Shown here in pieces: positions 37,330-46,894 of a stretch of 64,000 nt of DNA. A program made the position numbers and the translations under genes. This DNA is from Mycolicibacterium gilvum (GTDB taxonomy: Bacteria > Actinomycetota > Actinomycetes > Mycobacteriales > Mycobacteriaceae), in NCBI RefSeq assembly GCF_900454025.1, contig NZ_UGQM01000001.1, positions 1,364,001 through 1,428,000 on the forward strand, read 5' to 3'. Position 1 is the stretch's first letter. Every line of letters starts with the position of its first letter. A model generated the notes under the pieces. The model ran no database searches and was not told the DNA's origin. It saw only the letters and a list, made by a program, of their open reading frames with translations.

Positions 37330-38946
37330 TCACAACCCGAGAAGCCGGGCGCTGACCTCCCGCATCTCGACCTTGCGGATCTTGCCCGTCACCGTCATCG
37401 GGAACTCGTCGACCACGTGCACGTACCGCGGGATCTTGTAGTGGGCGAGCCTGTTCGTCGCGAATTCCCGCACCGCCGCGGCGTCCAACGCCTCGCGCCC
37501 CGGGCGCATCCGGATCCACGCACACACCTCTTCGCCGTAGCGCTCGTCGGGAACACCGATCACGTGTGCGTCCTCGATATCGGGGTGGGTGTAGAGGAAC
37601 TCCTCGATCTCACGGGGATAGATGTTCTCGCCGCCGCGGATCACCACGTCCTTGATCCGGCCGACGATGTTGCAGTAACCGTCGGGACGCATCACCGCCA
37701 GATCCCCGGTGTGCATCCAACCGTCGGCATCGATCGCCTGGGCGGTTTTCTCGTCCTCGCGCCAGTAGCCCAGCATCACCGAGTAGCCGCGCGTGCAGAA
37801 TTCCCCGGGTGTTCCCCGCTCGACGATCTCGCCGGTCTCCGGGTCGACGATCTTGATCTCGACGTGAGGGTGGACGCGGCCGATCGTCGACGTGCGGCGC
37901 TCCAGGTCGTCGTCGATGAGGGTCTGGCAGGACACCGGGGAGGTCTCGGTCATCCCGTACGCGATGGACATCTCGGTCAGGTGCATCTCCTCGACGCAGC
38001 GCTTCATGACCTCGACCGGGCACACGGCACCCGCCATGATCCCGGTGCGCAGGGTCGACAGGTCGCGTTCGGCGAAGTCGGGGTGGTTCTGCATGGCGAT
38101 GAACATCGTGGGCACGCCGTAAACGGCCGTGCACCTTTCGGTTTCGATCGCACGCAGGGTCAGGCCGGGATCGAATGCCGGCGCGGGGATGACGATCGTC
38201 GCGCCATGGGTCGTGCAGCCCAGATTCCCCATCACCATGCCGAAGCAGTGATAGAACGGCACCGGAATGCACAACCGGTCCCCGGGCTGCAGGCGGATCT
38301 GCTCGGTGACGAAGAAGCCGTTGTTGAGGATGTTGCGGTGCGACAGCGTCGCGCCCTTGGGGAAACCCGTTGTGCCCGAGGTGTACTGGATGTTGATCGG
38401 GTCGCGGTTGGACAGTGCGCCGCTGCGGCGTCGCAGGTCGGCGTCGTCCACACCGGACCCGGCGGCTCGCAGGGTGTCCCAGTCGGCGGTGCCGATGAAC
38501 AACACACGTTGCAGCGCAGGAACATCCGGTCGCACCTCGTCGACCATCGCGACGTAATCCGAGGTCTTGAACTGTGTGGCCGAGATCAGCGTCGCCACCC
38601 CGGACTGCTCGAGCACGTAGCGCAACTCGTGGGTGCGGTAGGCGGGGTTGATGTTCACCAGGATCGCGCCGATCTTCGCGGTCGCGTACTGCACGATCAC
38701 CCACTCGGGGCAGTTCGGGGCCCAGATACCGACCCGGTCGCCGCGCTCGACACCGATCGCCATCAGACCCCTGGCGACAGTGTCGATCTCGGCATCGAGT
38801 TCGGCGTAGGTCCAGCGGCGTCCGCCCGCGACGTCGACGAGTGCATCGCGCCCGGGATGGGTCCGGGCGATGCGCGCGAAGTTCGCGCCGATCGTCTCTT
38901 CGAGGATCGCGACATCGGTCGGGCCGGCGTCGTAGGAGCCGGTCAT
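37330..38946 (-). CDS. Fatty acyl-CoA synthetase (FadD type)
   Basis: A 538-aa AMP-forming ligase. [12 protein letters not shown] is the P-loop-like A3 motif, [10 protein letters not shown] is A5, [15 protein letters not shown] is A7 and [15 protein letters not shown] is A8. The C-terminal [11 protein letters not shown] carries the catalytic Lys. The sequence type is that of medium- or long-chain FadD proteins (FadD35-like), which activate fatty acids to CoA esters via acyl-AMP. ATG at 38946 shares one base with the stop of the upstream synthetase gene (TGATG), so the two are translationally coupled and may act on related substrates. Confidence 0.88.
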   Translation of the reverse strand: MTGSYDAGPTDVAILEETIGANFARIARTHPGRDALVDVAGGRRWTYAELDAEIDTVARGLMAIGVERGDRVGIWAPNCPEWVIVQYATAKIGAILVNINPAYRTHELRYVLEQSGVATLISATQFKTSDYVAMVDEVRPDVPALQRVLFIGTADWDTLRAAGSGVDDADLRRRSGALSNRDPINIQYTSGTTGFPKGATLSHRNILNNGFFVTEQIRLQPGDRLCIPVPFYHCFGMVMGNLGCTTHGATIVIPAPAFDPGLTLRAIETERCTAVYGVPTMFIAMQNHPDFAERDLSTLRTGIMAGAVCPVEVMKRCVEEMHLTEMSIAYGMTETSPVSCQTLIDDDLERRTSTIGRVHPHVEIKIVDPETGEIVERGTPGEFCTRGYSVMLGYWREDEKTAQAIDADGWMHTGDLAVMRPDGYCNIVGRIKDVVIRGGENIYPREIEEFLYTHPDIEDAHVIGVPDERYGEEVCAWIRMRPGREALDAAAVREFATNRLAHYKIPRYVHVVDEFPMTVTGKIRKVEMREVSARLLGL

Positions 38947-40643
38947 CAGTTCACCAGATCCTCGTAGCGGTACTCGGATTCGATCGGCGCACCGGAGCGG
39001 TGCGCGTCCTCCTCGCGGCGACGCAGTTCGACACGGCGGATCTTGCCCGAGATGGTCTTGGGCAGGTCGGCGAACTCCAGCCGCCGCACCTTCAGGTACG
39101 GGGCGAGATGGTCGCGCGAGTGCTCGAGGATCGCCTTGGCGGTGCTCTCGTCGGCCGACCATCCGTCGGCCAGCGCGATGTAGGCCTTCGGCACGGCCAG
39201 GCGGGTGTCGTCGGGCTGGGGGACCACGGCGGCTTCGACGACCGCGGGATGCTCGATGAGCACGCTCTCCAACTCGAACGGAGACACCTTGTAGTCCGAG
39301 GACTTGAAGACGTCGTCGGTGCGTCCGATGTAGGTGATGTAGCCGTCGGCGTCGCGGCCGACGACGTCGCCCGTGTGGTAGTAGCCGTCGCGCATCACCT
39401 GGGCGTTGCGTTCGTCGTCGCCGAGGTAGCCGGTCATCAGGTTCAGCGGGGTCTGGCTCAGATCGAGGCAGATTTCACCTTCGTCGGCGAGCTCTCCGGT
39501 CAGCGGATCCACCAGCACGACAGGCACGCCGGGCATTGGGCGACCCATCGAGCCGGCCTTGACGGGCTGGCCGGGGGTGTTGCCGATCTGCAGCGTCGTC
39601 TCGGTCTGGCCGAACCCGTCGCGGATCGTGAGCCCCCATGCCTGTTCGACCGCGCTGATCACCTCGGGATTGAGCGGCTCGCCGGCGCCGAGCAGTTCGC
39701 GCAGACCTTCGGGGCGCTCGCCGAGGTCGGACTGGATCAGCATGCGCCACACCGTCGGCGGCGCGCAGAACGTGTTCACCCCGGCGCGCCGGATCTGGTC
39801 CAGCAGGGCCGGTGCCTGGAAGCGTCCGTAGTTGTAGACGAAGATCGTCGCTTCCGCGATCCACGGCGCGAAGAAGCAGCTCCACGCGTGTTTGGCCCAG
39901 CCGGGCGCGCTGATCGCCAGATGGACGTCGCCGGGCCGCACGCCGAGCCACGCCATGGTCGTCATGTGCCCGACCGGATAGCTGATCTGGGAGTGCTCGA
40001 CGAGTTTGGGCTTGCTGGTGGTGCCGGAGGTGAAGTAGACCAGCAGCGGGTCGCCGGCGGTGGTCTGCGGGTCGTGGGTGTGGGCGTCGGCGTGGGCGGA
40101 GTCGGCGTAGGTGTGCCAGCCGTCTGCGCCGCCCCCGACGGCGATGCGGACGTAGTCGCCGTCGACGCCGTCGAACTTCGGCGCGTCGGCCGCATTCGCG
40201 ATGACGTAGCCCGCGCCGCCGCGCCGGATCCGGTCGGCGAGGTCTTCGGAACCGAGGGCTCCGGTCGTCGGCATGATCACCGCGCCGAGCTTGGCGACGG
40301 CGAGCATCGACTCCCACAGCTCCACCTGATTGCCGAGCATCAGGATGACGCGGTCACCCTTGCCGACGCCGAGACCCTGCAGCCAGGTCGCGACCTGGTC
40401 GGAGCGGTGCGCCATCTGGGCGAAGGTGACCTTCTGCTCACGGCCGTCCTCCTCGACGATCCACAGCGCCGGACGGTCGGCGGACGCCGGGTCTGCGGCG
40501 ATCGCGTCGAACCAGTCGGTGGCCCAGTTGAACGACCCGGCGATCCGAGGCCACTCGAAGGTGTCGAGCGCCTTGTCGTAGTCGGCCATCACGTCGACCA
40601 GGTGGTCGCGGGCGCTGCGAAAGAGATCGGTGTTGGTCGCCAT
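38946..40643 (-). CDS. Acyl-CoA synthetase (short/medium-chain ACS type)
   Basis: A 565-aa AMP-forming ligase with a long N-terminal part ([18 protein letters not shown], then [12 protein letters not shown]) that resembles acetyl/propionyl- and medium-chain ACS more than Fad[17 protein letters not shown] is A3, [12 protein letters not shown] is A5, [14 protein letters not shown] is A7, [15 protein letters not shown] is A8 and [16 protein letters not shown] carries the catalytic Lys. It likely activates a short or medium acid. An in-frame GTG 21 bases upstream is an alternative start. It is divergent from the GAF-LuxR regulator, which may control it. Confidence 0.85.
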   Translation of the reverse strand: MATNTDLFRSARDHLVDVMADYDKALDTFEWPRIAGSFNWATDWFDAIAADPASADRPALWIVEEDGREQKVTFAQMAHRSDQVATWLQGLGVGKGDRVILMLGNQVELWESMLAVAKLGAVIMPTTGALGSEDLADRIRRGGAGYVIANAADAPKFDGVDGDYVRIAVGGGADGWHTYADSAHADAHTHDPQTTAGDPLLVYFTSGTTSKPKLVEHSQISYPVGHMTTMAWLGVRPGDVHLAISAPGWAKHAWSCFFAPWIAEATIFVYNYGRFQAPALLDQIRRAGVNTFCAPPTVWRMLIQSDLGERPEGLRELLGAGEPLNPEVISAVEQAWGLTIRDGFGQTETTLQIGNTPGQPVKAGSMGRPMPGVPVVLVDPLTGELADEGEICLDLSQTPLNLMTGYLGDDERNAQVMRDGYYHTGDVVGRDADGYITYIGRTDDVFKSSDYKVSPFELESVLIEHPAVVEAAVVPQPDDTRLAVPKAYIALADGWSADESTAKAILEHSRDHLAPYLKVRRLEFADLPKTISGKIRRVELRRREEDAHRSGAPIESEYRYEDLVN

Positions 40644-40702
40644 GCCTAATAGGATCCAGGTCACAGTTGTCCGTCCACCACCCCCGAAAGTGGGTACTGC
40701 CG

Positions 40703-41548
40703 ATGTCGGCCGCCTCGCCGCTGCTCCGCCCCCGGGACGGCGATGCGCTGCGCGCGGAACTGCGGCGGGTGGCGGCCCTCGGCGGTGTGCCGGTGCTGTT
40801 CGGCGGTGAGATCCACGAGGACACGCTGCTGATCAGCGAGTATTACGGGCTGCGCACCGCGGGGCTGCGGGGGTTGGCGGTGCGTTCGAGCTCAGGACTC
40901 GGCGGCGCCAGTATGGTGGCCGGTCGGCCGCTGGCTGTCGCCGATTACCGCAACGCCTCGTCGATCACCCACGACTATGACGGCCCGGTGCTCTCGGAGG
41001 GCATCCGGTCGGTGCTGGCGGTGCCGGTGCTCGTCGACGGGCAGGCCCGGGCGATGCTCTACGGCGCGTACCGCACGGGCGCCCCGTTCGGTGGGCGGGC
41101 TGCCGACCTCGTGGTGGAATCGGCACGTCGTCTGAGCGAGGAGTTCCGCATCCGTGATGAGGTGGACCGACGGCTGAGGATGCGGGACGCGCAGTCGGCC
41201 GGCGGTCAGGTCAGCGACGAGCAGATTCGGGAGGTGCACGCCGAGCTGCGATTGCTCGCCGTCACCGCCCCGCCGCCGCTGCAAGACCGGTTGCGGGCAC
41301 TGGCGGACACCCTCAGCGGAACCGGCACCGAACCCGGCGCCGGGCCGGGCGCCGCGACGCTGGCTCCGCGCGAGCTCGACGTGCTGGCGCAGGTGGCGCT
41401 GGGATGTACGAACGCCGAGGCGGCGCAGCGGCTTTCGCTCAAGCCAGAGACCGTCAAGAGTTATCTGCGCAGTGCGGCAACGAAACTCGGGACCCGGACC
41501 CGCTACGAGTCGGTGTCCAAGGCGAGGCGGCTGCACCTCATTCCCTGA
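40703..41548 (+). CDS. GAF-domain LuxR-family regulator
   Basis: A 281-aa regulator. Residues about 20-165 look like a GAF sensor domain (VPVLFGGEIHEDTLLISEYYGLRTAGLRGL ... VLAVPVLVDGQARAMLYGAYR). The C-terminal 65 residues are a LuxR helix-turn-helix (LAPRELDVLAQVALGCTNAEAAQRLSLKPETVKSYLRSAATKLG). No phospho-acceptor domain is present, so a small ligand bound by the GAF domain probably sets activity. It is divergent from two acyl-CoA synthetase genes, so an acid or acyl-CoA inducer is a reasonable inference. ATG 40703 is chosen over a TTG at 40667. Confidence 0.82.
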   Translation: MSAASPLLRPRDGDALRAELRRVAALGGVPVLFGGEIHEDTLLISEYYGLRTAGLRGLAVRSSSGLGGASMVAGRPLAVADYRNASSITHDYDGPVLSEGIRSVLAVPVLVDGQARAMLYGAYRTGAPFGGRAADLVVESARRLSEEFRIRDEVDRRLRMRDAQSAGGQVSDEQIREVHAELRLLAVTAPPPLQDRLRALADTLSGTGTEPGAGPGAATLAPRELDVLAQVALGCTNAEAAQRLSLKPETVKSYLRSAATKLGTRTRYESVSKARRLHLIP

Positions 41549-41573
41549 TGATCTGCTGCTGTCATGGCAGAGC

Positions 41574-41614
41574 AAAGGGGCACCTCCAGCGGGGGGAGTA
41601 GGAGGTGCCCCTTT
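41574..41614. terminator. Intrinsic terminator after the LuxR gene
   Basis: AAAGGGGCACCTCC (41574-41587) pairs perfectly with GGAGGTGCCCCTTT (41601-41614) around a 13-base loop, 26 bases after the stop. It has an A-rich left side and TTT on the right and is built like the terminator at 37288-37321. Confidence 0.8.
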
Positions 41615-41650
41615 GGGTCTTCACTCGCGGTGGATCTTTCTTCGCCGAAC

Positions 41651-41704
41651 TTGCATTCCAGCAGGCCTTCGGCCGGCTTTCGCCTGCTGGAATGCAATTT
41701 CGGC
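41651..41704. repeat. Hairpin and left copy of a 22-bp inverted repeat
   Basis: TTGCATTCCAGCAGG (41651-41665) pairs perfectly with CCTGCTGGAATGCAA (41683-41697). The right arm and the following bases, 41683-41704, are the exact reverse complement of 42131-42152. The hairpin lies between the LuxR gene and the 3' end of the small secreted protein gene. Confidence 0.75.
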
Positions 41705-41716
41705 CCCACCACAGGG

Positions 41717-42016
41717 TCAGCGAATATTCACGTAGTAGACCTTGCCCGTGATCGTGTTCTGATACGTGCGGTCGTTGGCGTGATCCTGCACGGTGGACCG
41801 GATGTCGGCGCCCGGGCTGATGCTGACGACGTCGGCCTGCGCGAGCGGCGTATCCGAGAGCCGGTGGACGATGACCCGGTTGCCCTGGGCTTCGAGTGCG
41901 GCGATGGTGTCCGTGGCGTCACCGCCGGCGGGTGCCGCGGCGGCGGGTGCGGCCAGTGCGAAGAATCCTGCGGCGAGTGCGGCGGTGGTGGTGGTGGCGA
42001 TGGTGAAGTTCTTCAT
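41717..42016 (-). CDS. Small secreted mycobacterial protein
   Basis: A 99-aa exported protein. MKNFTIATTTTAALAAGFFALAAPAAAA is a Sec signal peptide with an AxA cleavage site. The mature part of about 70 residues (ATDTIAALEAQGNRVIVHRLSD, then ADVVSISPGADIRST and ending TGKVYYVNIR) fits a widespread mycobacterial family of small secreted proteins of unknown function; unlike many members it has no cysteine. ATG 42016 has AGGAA 6 bases before it. The gene is bracketed by a 22-bp perfect inverted repeat, which suggests it may have moved as a unit. Confidence 0.75.
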   Translation of the reverse strand: MKNFTIATTTTAALAAGFFALAAPAAAAPAGGDATDTIAALEAQGNRVIVHRLSDTPLAQADVVSISPGADIRSTVQDHANDRTYQNTITGKVYYVNIR

Positions 42017-42128
42017 GTCGGTTCCTGCTCTTCCCTGTGCGTTCCTGTTGGGTGAAACCCGCAACCCGCGAAGTTCATTTCAGGTGGCAGAAATTGATCG
42101 GTGACTGGCAGTAATCACACCGGGACCG

Positions 42129-42193
42129 CCGCCGAAATTGCATTCCAGCAGGCCCCGTCTCGACATTCCGCTGCGCCGACGCAATCTCGGCGG
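42129..42193. repeat. Hairpin and right copy of the 22-bp inverted repeat
   Basis: 42131-42152 (GCCGAAATTGC then ATTCCAGCAGG) is the exact inverted copy of 41683-41704. The same stretch also forms a local hairpin: CCGCCGAAATTGC (42129-42141) pairs with GCAATCTCGGCGG (42181-42193) with one mismatch. It lies just after the stop of the leftward SMP-30-like gene and may end its transcript. Confidence 0.7.
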
Positions 42194-42196
42194 ATT

Positions 42197-43204
42197 CTAC
42201 GGTGCCGTCGCCGCCAGATCGACCGACGCGAGGTACGGGCCGCCGATGCTGCCGAGCCACAGTCGCCCGCCGGATTCGACGAGACCCGTCGCCATGCGGA
42301 ACTCGGGATGCGTCGTGCGGAACCCGGCGACGGCGTCCCCGCTGTCCGGGTCGAAGGCGACGGCCCACGCGACGGCCTCGGGCTTGGGTTGGAGCCGGGC
42401 GGGCAGACGCCACACCAGCTTGCGCAGCACCGGTGGCCCGGCGGCGAGCCGGTCGGCGACCGGATTGGCGGGAGTGACCATCGCGCACCAGATCCGGCCG
42501 TCGGCACCCGTCGACAGGTTGTCGGGCATCGCGGGCAGGTTCACCGCCAACGGCGTGACCGAACCGGCGCTCGGACCGGTCAGCCAGTACTTCGAGAGGC
42601 GACGCCCCTGCGTCTCGGCGAACACCAGCGCCGACCCGTCGACGGTCGGTGTGACCCCGTTCGCGAAGTACAGACCGTCGACCACGGTGGTGACGCGTCC
42701 GTCGGGGTCCAGGCGGTGCAGGGCGCCGCGGCCCCGCGCCTCCAGGATCGCGCCCAGATACTGGTCGATGGTGAACGCGCTGGTGGACTCGGTGAAATAC
42801 ACTGTGCCGTCGCTGGTTTCGGTGACGTTCGAGCAGAACAGCAGCGGGCGACCGTCGATGGAGGTCACCAACGTCTCGAACGCACCGGTGTCGACGTCGA
42901 GCGCGAGCAGCCCGCGCGGACTGTCGCACACCAGCAGCCGGCCGTCGCGGGCGAACGCGAGTCCCAGTGGCCGGCCCCCGGTGTTCGCGACGACCTCCGG
43001 TGCGGTGCCGTCGGGCCGCAGCCGCACGATCGACCCGTCGAGCGCGCCGGTCCACAGATACCCGCGCGCGTCGACGACCACGTCCTCGGGTTCGCCGCCC
43101 GGTATCGGTGTCAACGTCAGTGCGGCCGAACCGAACTCGGGTAGCAGATCAACCGGCGGCGCCTGCCACCGCACCGGATCGATGGGCCGTTTGAACCTGG
43201 GCAT
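42197..43204 (-). CDS. SMP-30/strictosidine synthase-like beta-propeller
   Basis: A 335-aa predicted six-bladed propeller. GGEPEDVVVDARGYLWTGALDGSIVRL is the first blade of the strictosidine synthase/SMP-30 group, and CSNVTETSDGTVYFTES, YFANGVTP and MPDNLSTGADGRIWCAM carry the Glu, Asn and Asp positions that bind the catalytic metal. Such enzymes hydrolyse lactones or organophosphates, or bind sterol- or acyl-like ligands; which applies here is unknown. There is no signal peptide. ATG 43204 (MPRFKRPIDP) is preferred to an upstream in-frame start. It lies 29 bases after the aminotransferase gene, probably in the same transcript. Confidence 0.78.
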   Translation of the reverse strand: MPRFKRPIDPVRWQAPPVDLLPEFGSAALTLTPIPGGEPEDVVVDARGYLWTGALDGSIVRLRPDGTAPEVVANTGGRPLGLAFARDGRLLVCDSPRGLLALDVDTGAFETLVTSIDGRPLLFCSNVTETSDGTVYFTESTSAFTIDQYLGAILEARGRGALHRLDPDGRVTTVVDGLYFANGVTPTVDGSALVFAETQGRRLSKYWLTGPSAGSVTPLAVNLPAMPDNLSTGADGRIWCAMVTPANPVADRLAAGPPVLRKLVWRLPARLQPKPEAVAWAVAFDPDSGDAVAGFRTTHPEFRMATGLVESGGRLWLGSIGGPYLASVDLAATAP

Positions 43205-43233
43205 GGTGTCGACGCTAGTCCCCGCCACCGCGC

Positions 43234-44622
43234 CTACATCCGCGCGGACGCCTCGGTGAGCACGCTGCGCAGGATGTCGTAGATCGCGTCGAATTCGGCC
43301 TGCCCGCTGATCAGCGGCGGCGCCAGCTGCACGACCGGGTCACCCCGGTCGTCGGCACGGCAGTACAGTCCGGCGTCCCACAGTGCAGGAGTGAGGAATC
43401 CACGCAGCAGCCGCTCGGATTCCTCGTCGCTGAACGTCTCCTTGGTGGCCTTGTCCTTGACGAGTTCGATGCCGTAGAAGTACCCCTCGCCGCGGACATC
43501 GCCGACGATCGGCAGCTCGAGCAGCTGCTCCAGCGTCGCGCGGAACGCCGGGGCGTTCTGCTTGACCCGTTCGTTGAGGCCTTCCCGTTCGAAGATGTCG
43601 AGGTTGGCCAACGCGACGGCCGAGGACACCGGGTGCCCGCCGAAGGTGTAGCCGTGCCCGAACACCGTCGAACCATCGTTGAACGGCTCGAACAGCCGGT
43701 CGCTGGCGATCATCGCACCGATCGGAGAGTAGCCCGATGTCAGGCCCTTGGCGCAGGTGATGATGTCGGGGACGTAGCCGAAGTCTTCACACGCGAACAT
43801 CGATCCGATGCGGCCGTAGGCGCAGATCACCTCGTCGGAGACCAGCAGTACGTCGTACTCGTCGCAGATCTCGCGGACCCGCTCGAAGTATCCGGGCGGC
43901 GGCGGGAAGCAGCCGCCGGCGTTCTGCACCGGCTCCAGGAAGACGGCGGCGACGGTCTCGGGTCCCTCGAACTCGATGGCCTCGGCGATGCGATCGGCGC
44001 AGTAGCGGCCGAAAGCCTTTTCGTCGTGGGCGTATTCGGCGGGTGCCCGGTAGAAGTTGGTGTTCGGGACGCGGAAGCCGCCGGGAACCAGCGGCTCGAA
44101 GGGCGCCTTGAACGCCGGGATACCGGTGATCGACAGGGCGCCCTGCGGGGTGCCGTGGTAGGCGATCGAGCGCGACACGACCTTGTGCTTGCCGGGCTTG
44201 CCGGTCAGCTTGAAGTACTGCTTGGCCAGCTTCCAGGCACTCTCGACGGCCTCGCCGCCACCGGTGGTGAAGAAGACGCGGTTGAGGTCACCGGGCGCGT
44301 AACCCGCGAGGCGCTCGGCCAATTCGACCGCCGTCGGGGTGGCGTAGGACCACAGCGGGAAGAAGGCGAGCTGCTCGGCCTGCTTGGCGGCGGCCTCGGC
44401 GAGCTCCTTGCGTCCGTGGCCGACCTGCACGACGAACAGACCGGACAATCCGTCGATGTAGCGCTTGCCCTTGTCGTCGAAGATGTGCACACCTTCACCG
44501 CGGGTGATGATGGGCGGCGTGATGCCGGCGCCGTGGCGGGCGAAGTGCCCCCACAGGTGGCGGTTGGCCTTGGCGCCCAGCTCGGACGCGGTGGCCTGCT
44601 CGGTTTCGGAGATGATCGTCAT
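43234..44622 (-). CDS. Class III omega-aminotransferase
   Basis: A 462-aa PLP-dependent aminotransferase of the class III group, like Rv3329. FFTTGGGEAVESAWKLA binds PLP phosphate, YHGTPQGALS is the stacking region, LVSDEVICAYGR holds the cofactor Asp, and ITCAKGLTSGYSP carries the PLP Lys. Family members act on polyamines, GABA, beta-alanine or taurine with pyruvate or 2-oxoglutarate. The ATG overlaps the Lrp stop (ATGA), so regulator and enzyme are translationally coupled. With the divergent aldehyde dehydrogenase it can turn an amine into an aldehyde and then an acid; putrescine or GABA-like substrates are inferred. Confidence 0.88.
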   Translation of the reverse strand: MTIISETEQATASELGAKANRHLWGHFARHGAGITPPIITRGEGVHIFDDKGKRYIDGLSGLFVVQVGHGRKELAEAAAKQAEQLAFFPLWSYATPTAVELAERLAGYAPGDLNRVFFTTGGGEAVESAWKLAKQYFKLTGKPGKHKVVSRSIAYHGTPQGALSITGIPAFKAPFEPLVPGGFRVPNTNFYRAPAEYAHDEKAFGRYCADRIAEAIEFEGPETVAAVFLEPVQNAGGCFPPPPGYFERVREICDEYDVLLVSDEVICAYGRIGSMFACEDFGYVPDIITCAKGLTSGYSPIGAMIASDRLFEPFNDGSTVFGHGYTFGGHPVSSAVALANLDIFEREGLNERVKQNAPAFRATLEQLLELPIVGDVRGEGYFYGIELVKDKATKETFSDEESERLLRGFLTPALWDAGLYCRADDRGDPVVQLAPPLISGQAEFDAIYDILRSVLTEASARM

Positions 44623-45140
44623 CGTGTACCCCAATTGTATTGCTGCTTAACAAGTTTCAAATAAACAAGGGTTTCGGTGGCTATCACTCCCGGCAGGGCG
44701 CGGATCTGGGTGTTGAGAAGTTCGAGCAGGCTGTCGTCGTCCTCGCAGACGACCTCGACGATGGCGTCGAAAGAACCCGCCGTCAGCACGACGTAATCGA
44801 CCGACGGAAGCTCGGCGAGCTTCTGGGCGACTTTCGTGGTGTCGCCGGTGCACTTGATGCCGATCATCGCCTGGCGGGCGAACCCGAGCTGCATCGGGTC
44901 GGTGACGGCGACGATCTGCATCACCCCGGCGTCGACCATGCGCTGGACGCGCTGGCGCACGGCGGCCTCGGACAGGCCGACCGCCTTGCCGATACCTGCA
45001 TAGGAGCGGCGGCCGTCCTGCTGCAGCTTCTCGATGATCGCTTTGGACAGTTCGTCGAGCTGGAACGCGGCCCCGGGGCGGGACTCATTGACACGGAAGG
45101 AGACGGGACCGACGGCATGCGGTAACCCCGGGTTGGCCAT
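44619..45140 (-). CDS. Lrp/AsnC-family regulator
   Basis: A 173-aa regulator. After a 28-residue tail, LDELSKAIIEKLQQDGRRSYAGIGKAVGLSEAAVRQRVQRMVDAGVMQI is the AsnC helix-turn-helix. The RAM ligand domain follows (AMIGIKCTGDTTKVAQKLAELPSVDYVVLTAGSFDAIVEVVCEDDD). Its position, coupled to the aminotransferase and divergent from the aldehyde dehydrogenase gene, argues that it controls both in response to an amino acid or amine. The divergent gap holds an AT-rich near-palindrome around GACGTAATACGTA. Confidence 0.9.
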   Translation of the reverse strand: MANPGLPHAVGPVSFRVNESRPGAAFQLDELSKAIIEKLQQDGRRSYAGIGKAVGLSEAAVRQRVQRMVDAGVMQIVAVTDPMQLGFARQAMIGIKCTGDTTKVAQKLAELPSVDYVVLTAGSFDAIVEVVCEDDDSLLELLNTQIRALPGVIATETLVYLKLVKQQYNWGTR

Positions 45141-45263
45141 GCCTGAGATTGTGCACGGAATCCGTCGCCGCAGGCAACCATCACAGCGAAATCACTTGTT
45201 CGGGGTGGTTCGCGCTGACGTAATACGTAGCTTCCTGGGGCGGGGCGCGATAAGTTTGGCCCC

Positions 45264-46739
45264 ATGACCGTCGCAAGCAGCTGGATCGACGGCGCCCCGG
45301 TGAAGACCGGAGGCGCGCAGCACACCGTGATCAATCCCGCGACCGGCGAGTCCGTCGCCGAGTTCGCGCTGGCACAGCCCGGCGATGTGGACCGGGCCGT
45401 CGCGTCGGCACGGGCGGCGCTGCCCGGCTGGAAGGGCGCGACCCCGGCCGAGCGGTCCGCGGTGCTGGCCAAGCTCGCGAAAATGGCCGACGACGCGACA
45501 GCGGACCTGGTGGCCGAGGAGGTCAGCCAGACCGGTAAGCCGGTGCGGCTGGCCACCGAGTTCGACGTCCCGGGCAGTGTCGACAACATCGATTTCTTCG
45601 CCGGCGCGGCGCGGCACCTGGAGGGTAAGGCGTCGGCGGAGTACTCGGGCGATCACACGTCGTCGATCCGGCGTGAGGCGGTCGGGGTGGTTGCGACGAT
45701 CACGCCGTGGAACTATCCGCTGCAGATGGCGGTGTGGAAGGTGATCCCGGCGCTGGCGGCGGGTTGTTCGGTGGTGATCAAGCCGGCGGAGATCACGCCG
45801 TTGACGACGCTGACGCTGGCGCGGCTGGCGTCGGAGGCCGGGCTGCCCGACGGGGTGCTGAATGTGGTGACGGGGTCGGGCGCGGACGTCGGTGCCGCGT
45901 TGGCCGGGCATGCGGATGTGGACATGGTGACGTTCACGGGGTCGACGCCGGTGGGGCGGCGGGTGATGCTGGCGGCGGCCGAGCACGGGCACCGGACGCA
46001 GTTGGAGCTCGGCGGCAAGGCGCCATTCGTGGTGTTCGATGACGCGGATCTGGACGCGGCGATCCAGGGGGCCGTGGCTGGGGCGTTGATCAACACCGGG
46101 CAGGACTGCACGGCGGCGACGCGCGCGATCGTCGCGGAGGGTCTGTACGACGACTTCGTCGCGGGTGTGGCTGAGGTGATGTCAAAGGTGGTGATCGGCG
46201 ATCCTGCCGATCCGGACACCGATCTGGGACCGCTGATCTCTGCTGTACATCGGGAAAAGGTGGCCGGGATGGTGGAGCGCGCGCCGGGGGAGGGCGGTCG
46301 GGTCGTGACCGGCGGTGTCGCGCCGGACGGGCCGGGGTCGTTCTACCGGCCGACGCTGATCGCGGATGTGGCTGAGTCCTCAGAGGTGTGGCGGGATGAG
46401 ATCTTCGGTCCGGTGCTGACGGTGCGGTCGTTCACCGACGACGACGATGCGATCCGGCAGGCCAACGACACCAAGTACGGTTTGGCGGCGTCGGCGTGGA
46501 CGCGGGATGTGTATCGCGCACAACGGGCTTCACGCGAAATCCACGCCGGCTGTGTGTGGATCAACGACCACATCCCGATCATCTCTGAGATGCCCCACGG
46601 CGGTTTCGGCGCCTCGGGCTTCGGCAAGGACATGAGCCAGTACTCGTTGGAGGAGTACCTGTCGATCAAGCATGTGATGAGCGATATCACGAGCGCGGTC
46701 GACAAGGACTGGCACCGAACGATTTTCACCAAGCGCTAG
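45264..46739 (+). CDS. Aminobutyraldehyde-type aldehyde dehydrogenase
   Basis: A 491-aa NAD(P)-dependent aldehyde dehydrogenase. ITPWNYPLQMAVWKVIPALAAG binds NAD and the oxyanion Asn, VTFTGSTPVGRR is the NAD loop, LELGGKAPFVVFDDAD gives the general base Glu and NTGQDCTAATR carries the nucleophile Cys. The C-terminal WINDHIPIISEMPHGGFGASGFGKDMS is typical of gamma-aminobutyraldehyde dehydrogenases (PatD/PuuC group). It should oxidise the aldehyde made by the divergent aminotransferase. -10-like TAAGTT lies 10 bases before the ATG. A decayed second copy of its 3' part lies at 49736-50114. Confidence 0.88.
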   Translation: MTVASSWIDGAPVKTGGAQHTVINPATGESVAEFALAQPGDVDRAVASARAALPGWKGATPAERSAVLAKLAKMADDATADLVAEEVSQTGKPVRLATEFDVPGSVDNIDFFAGAARHLEGKASAEYSGDHTSSIRREAVGVVATITPWNYPLQMAVWKVIPALAAGCSVVIKPAEITPLTTLTLARLASEAGLPDGVLNVVTGSGADVGAALAGHADVDMVTFTGSTPVGRRVMLAAAEHGHRTQLELGGKAPFVVFDDADLDAAIQGAVAGALINTGQDCTAATRAIVAEGLYDDFVAGVAEVMSKVVIGDPADPDTDLGPLISAVHREKVAGMVERAPGEGGRVVTGGVAPDGPGSFYRPTLIADVAESSEVWRDEIFGPVLTVRSFTDDDDAIRQANDTKYGLAASAWTRDVYRAQRASREIHAGCVWINDHIPIISEMPHGGFGASGFGKDMSQYSLEEYLSIKHVMSDITSAVDKDWHRTIFTKR

Positions 46740-46894
46740 CGCGTCGGGTGGCGCGGTGCAACATCACACGTTGGCGGATGCGGCTGTCACGGTGAGCAGA
46801 ATGGGGCTGGAATCGCCGGCTTCGACGGAAGATTCGGCGACTACTGAGGTTTACGCCGTCACCGCGGTGTTCTTGCCGTCTGGGAAGCGGCGAT

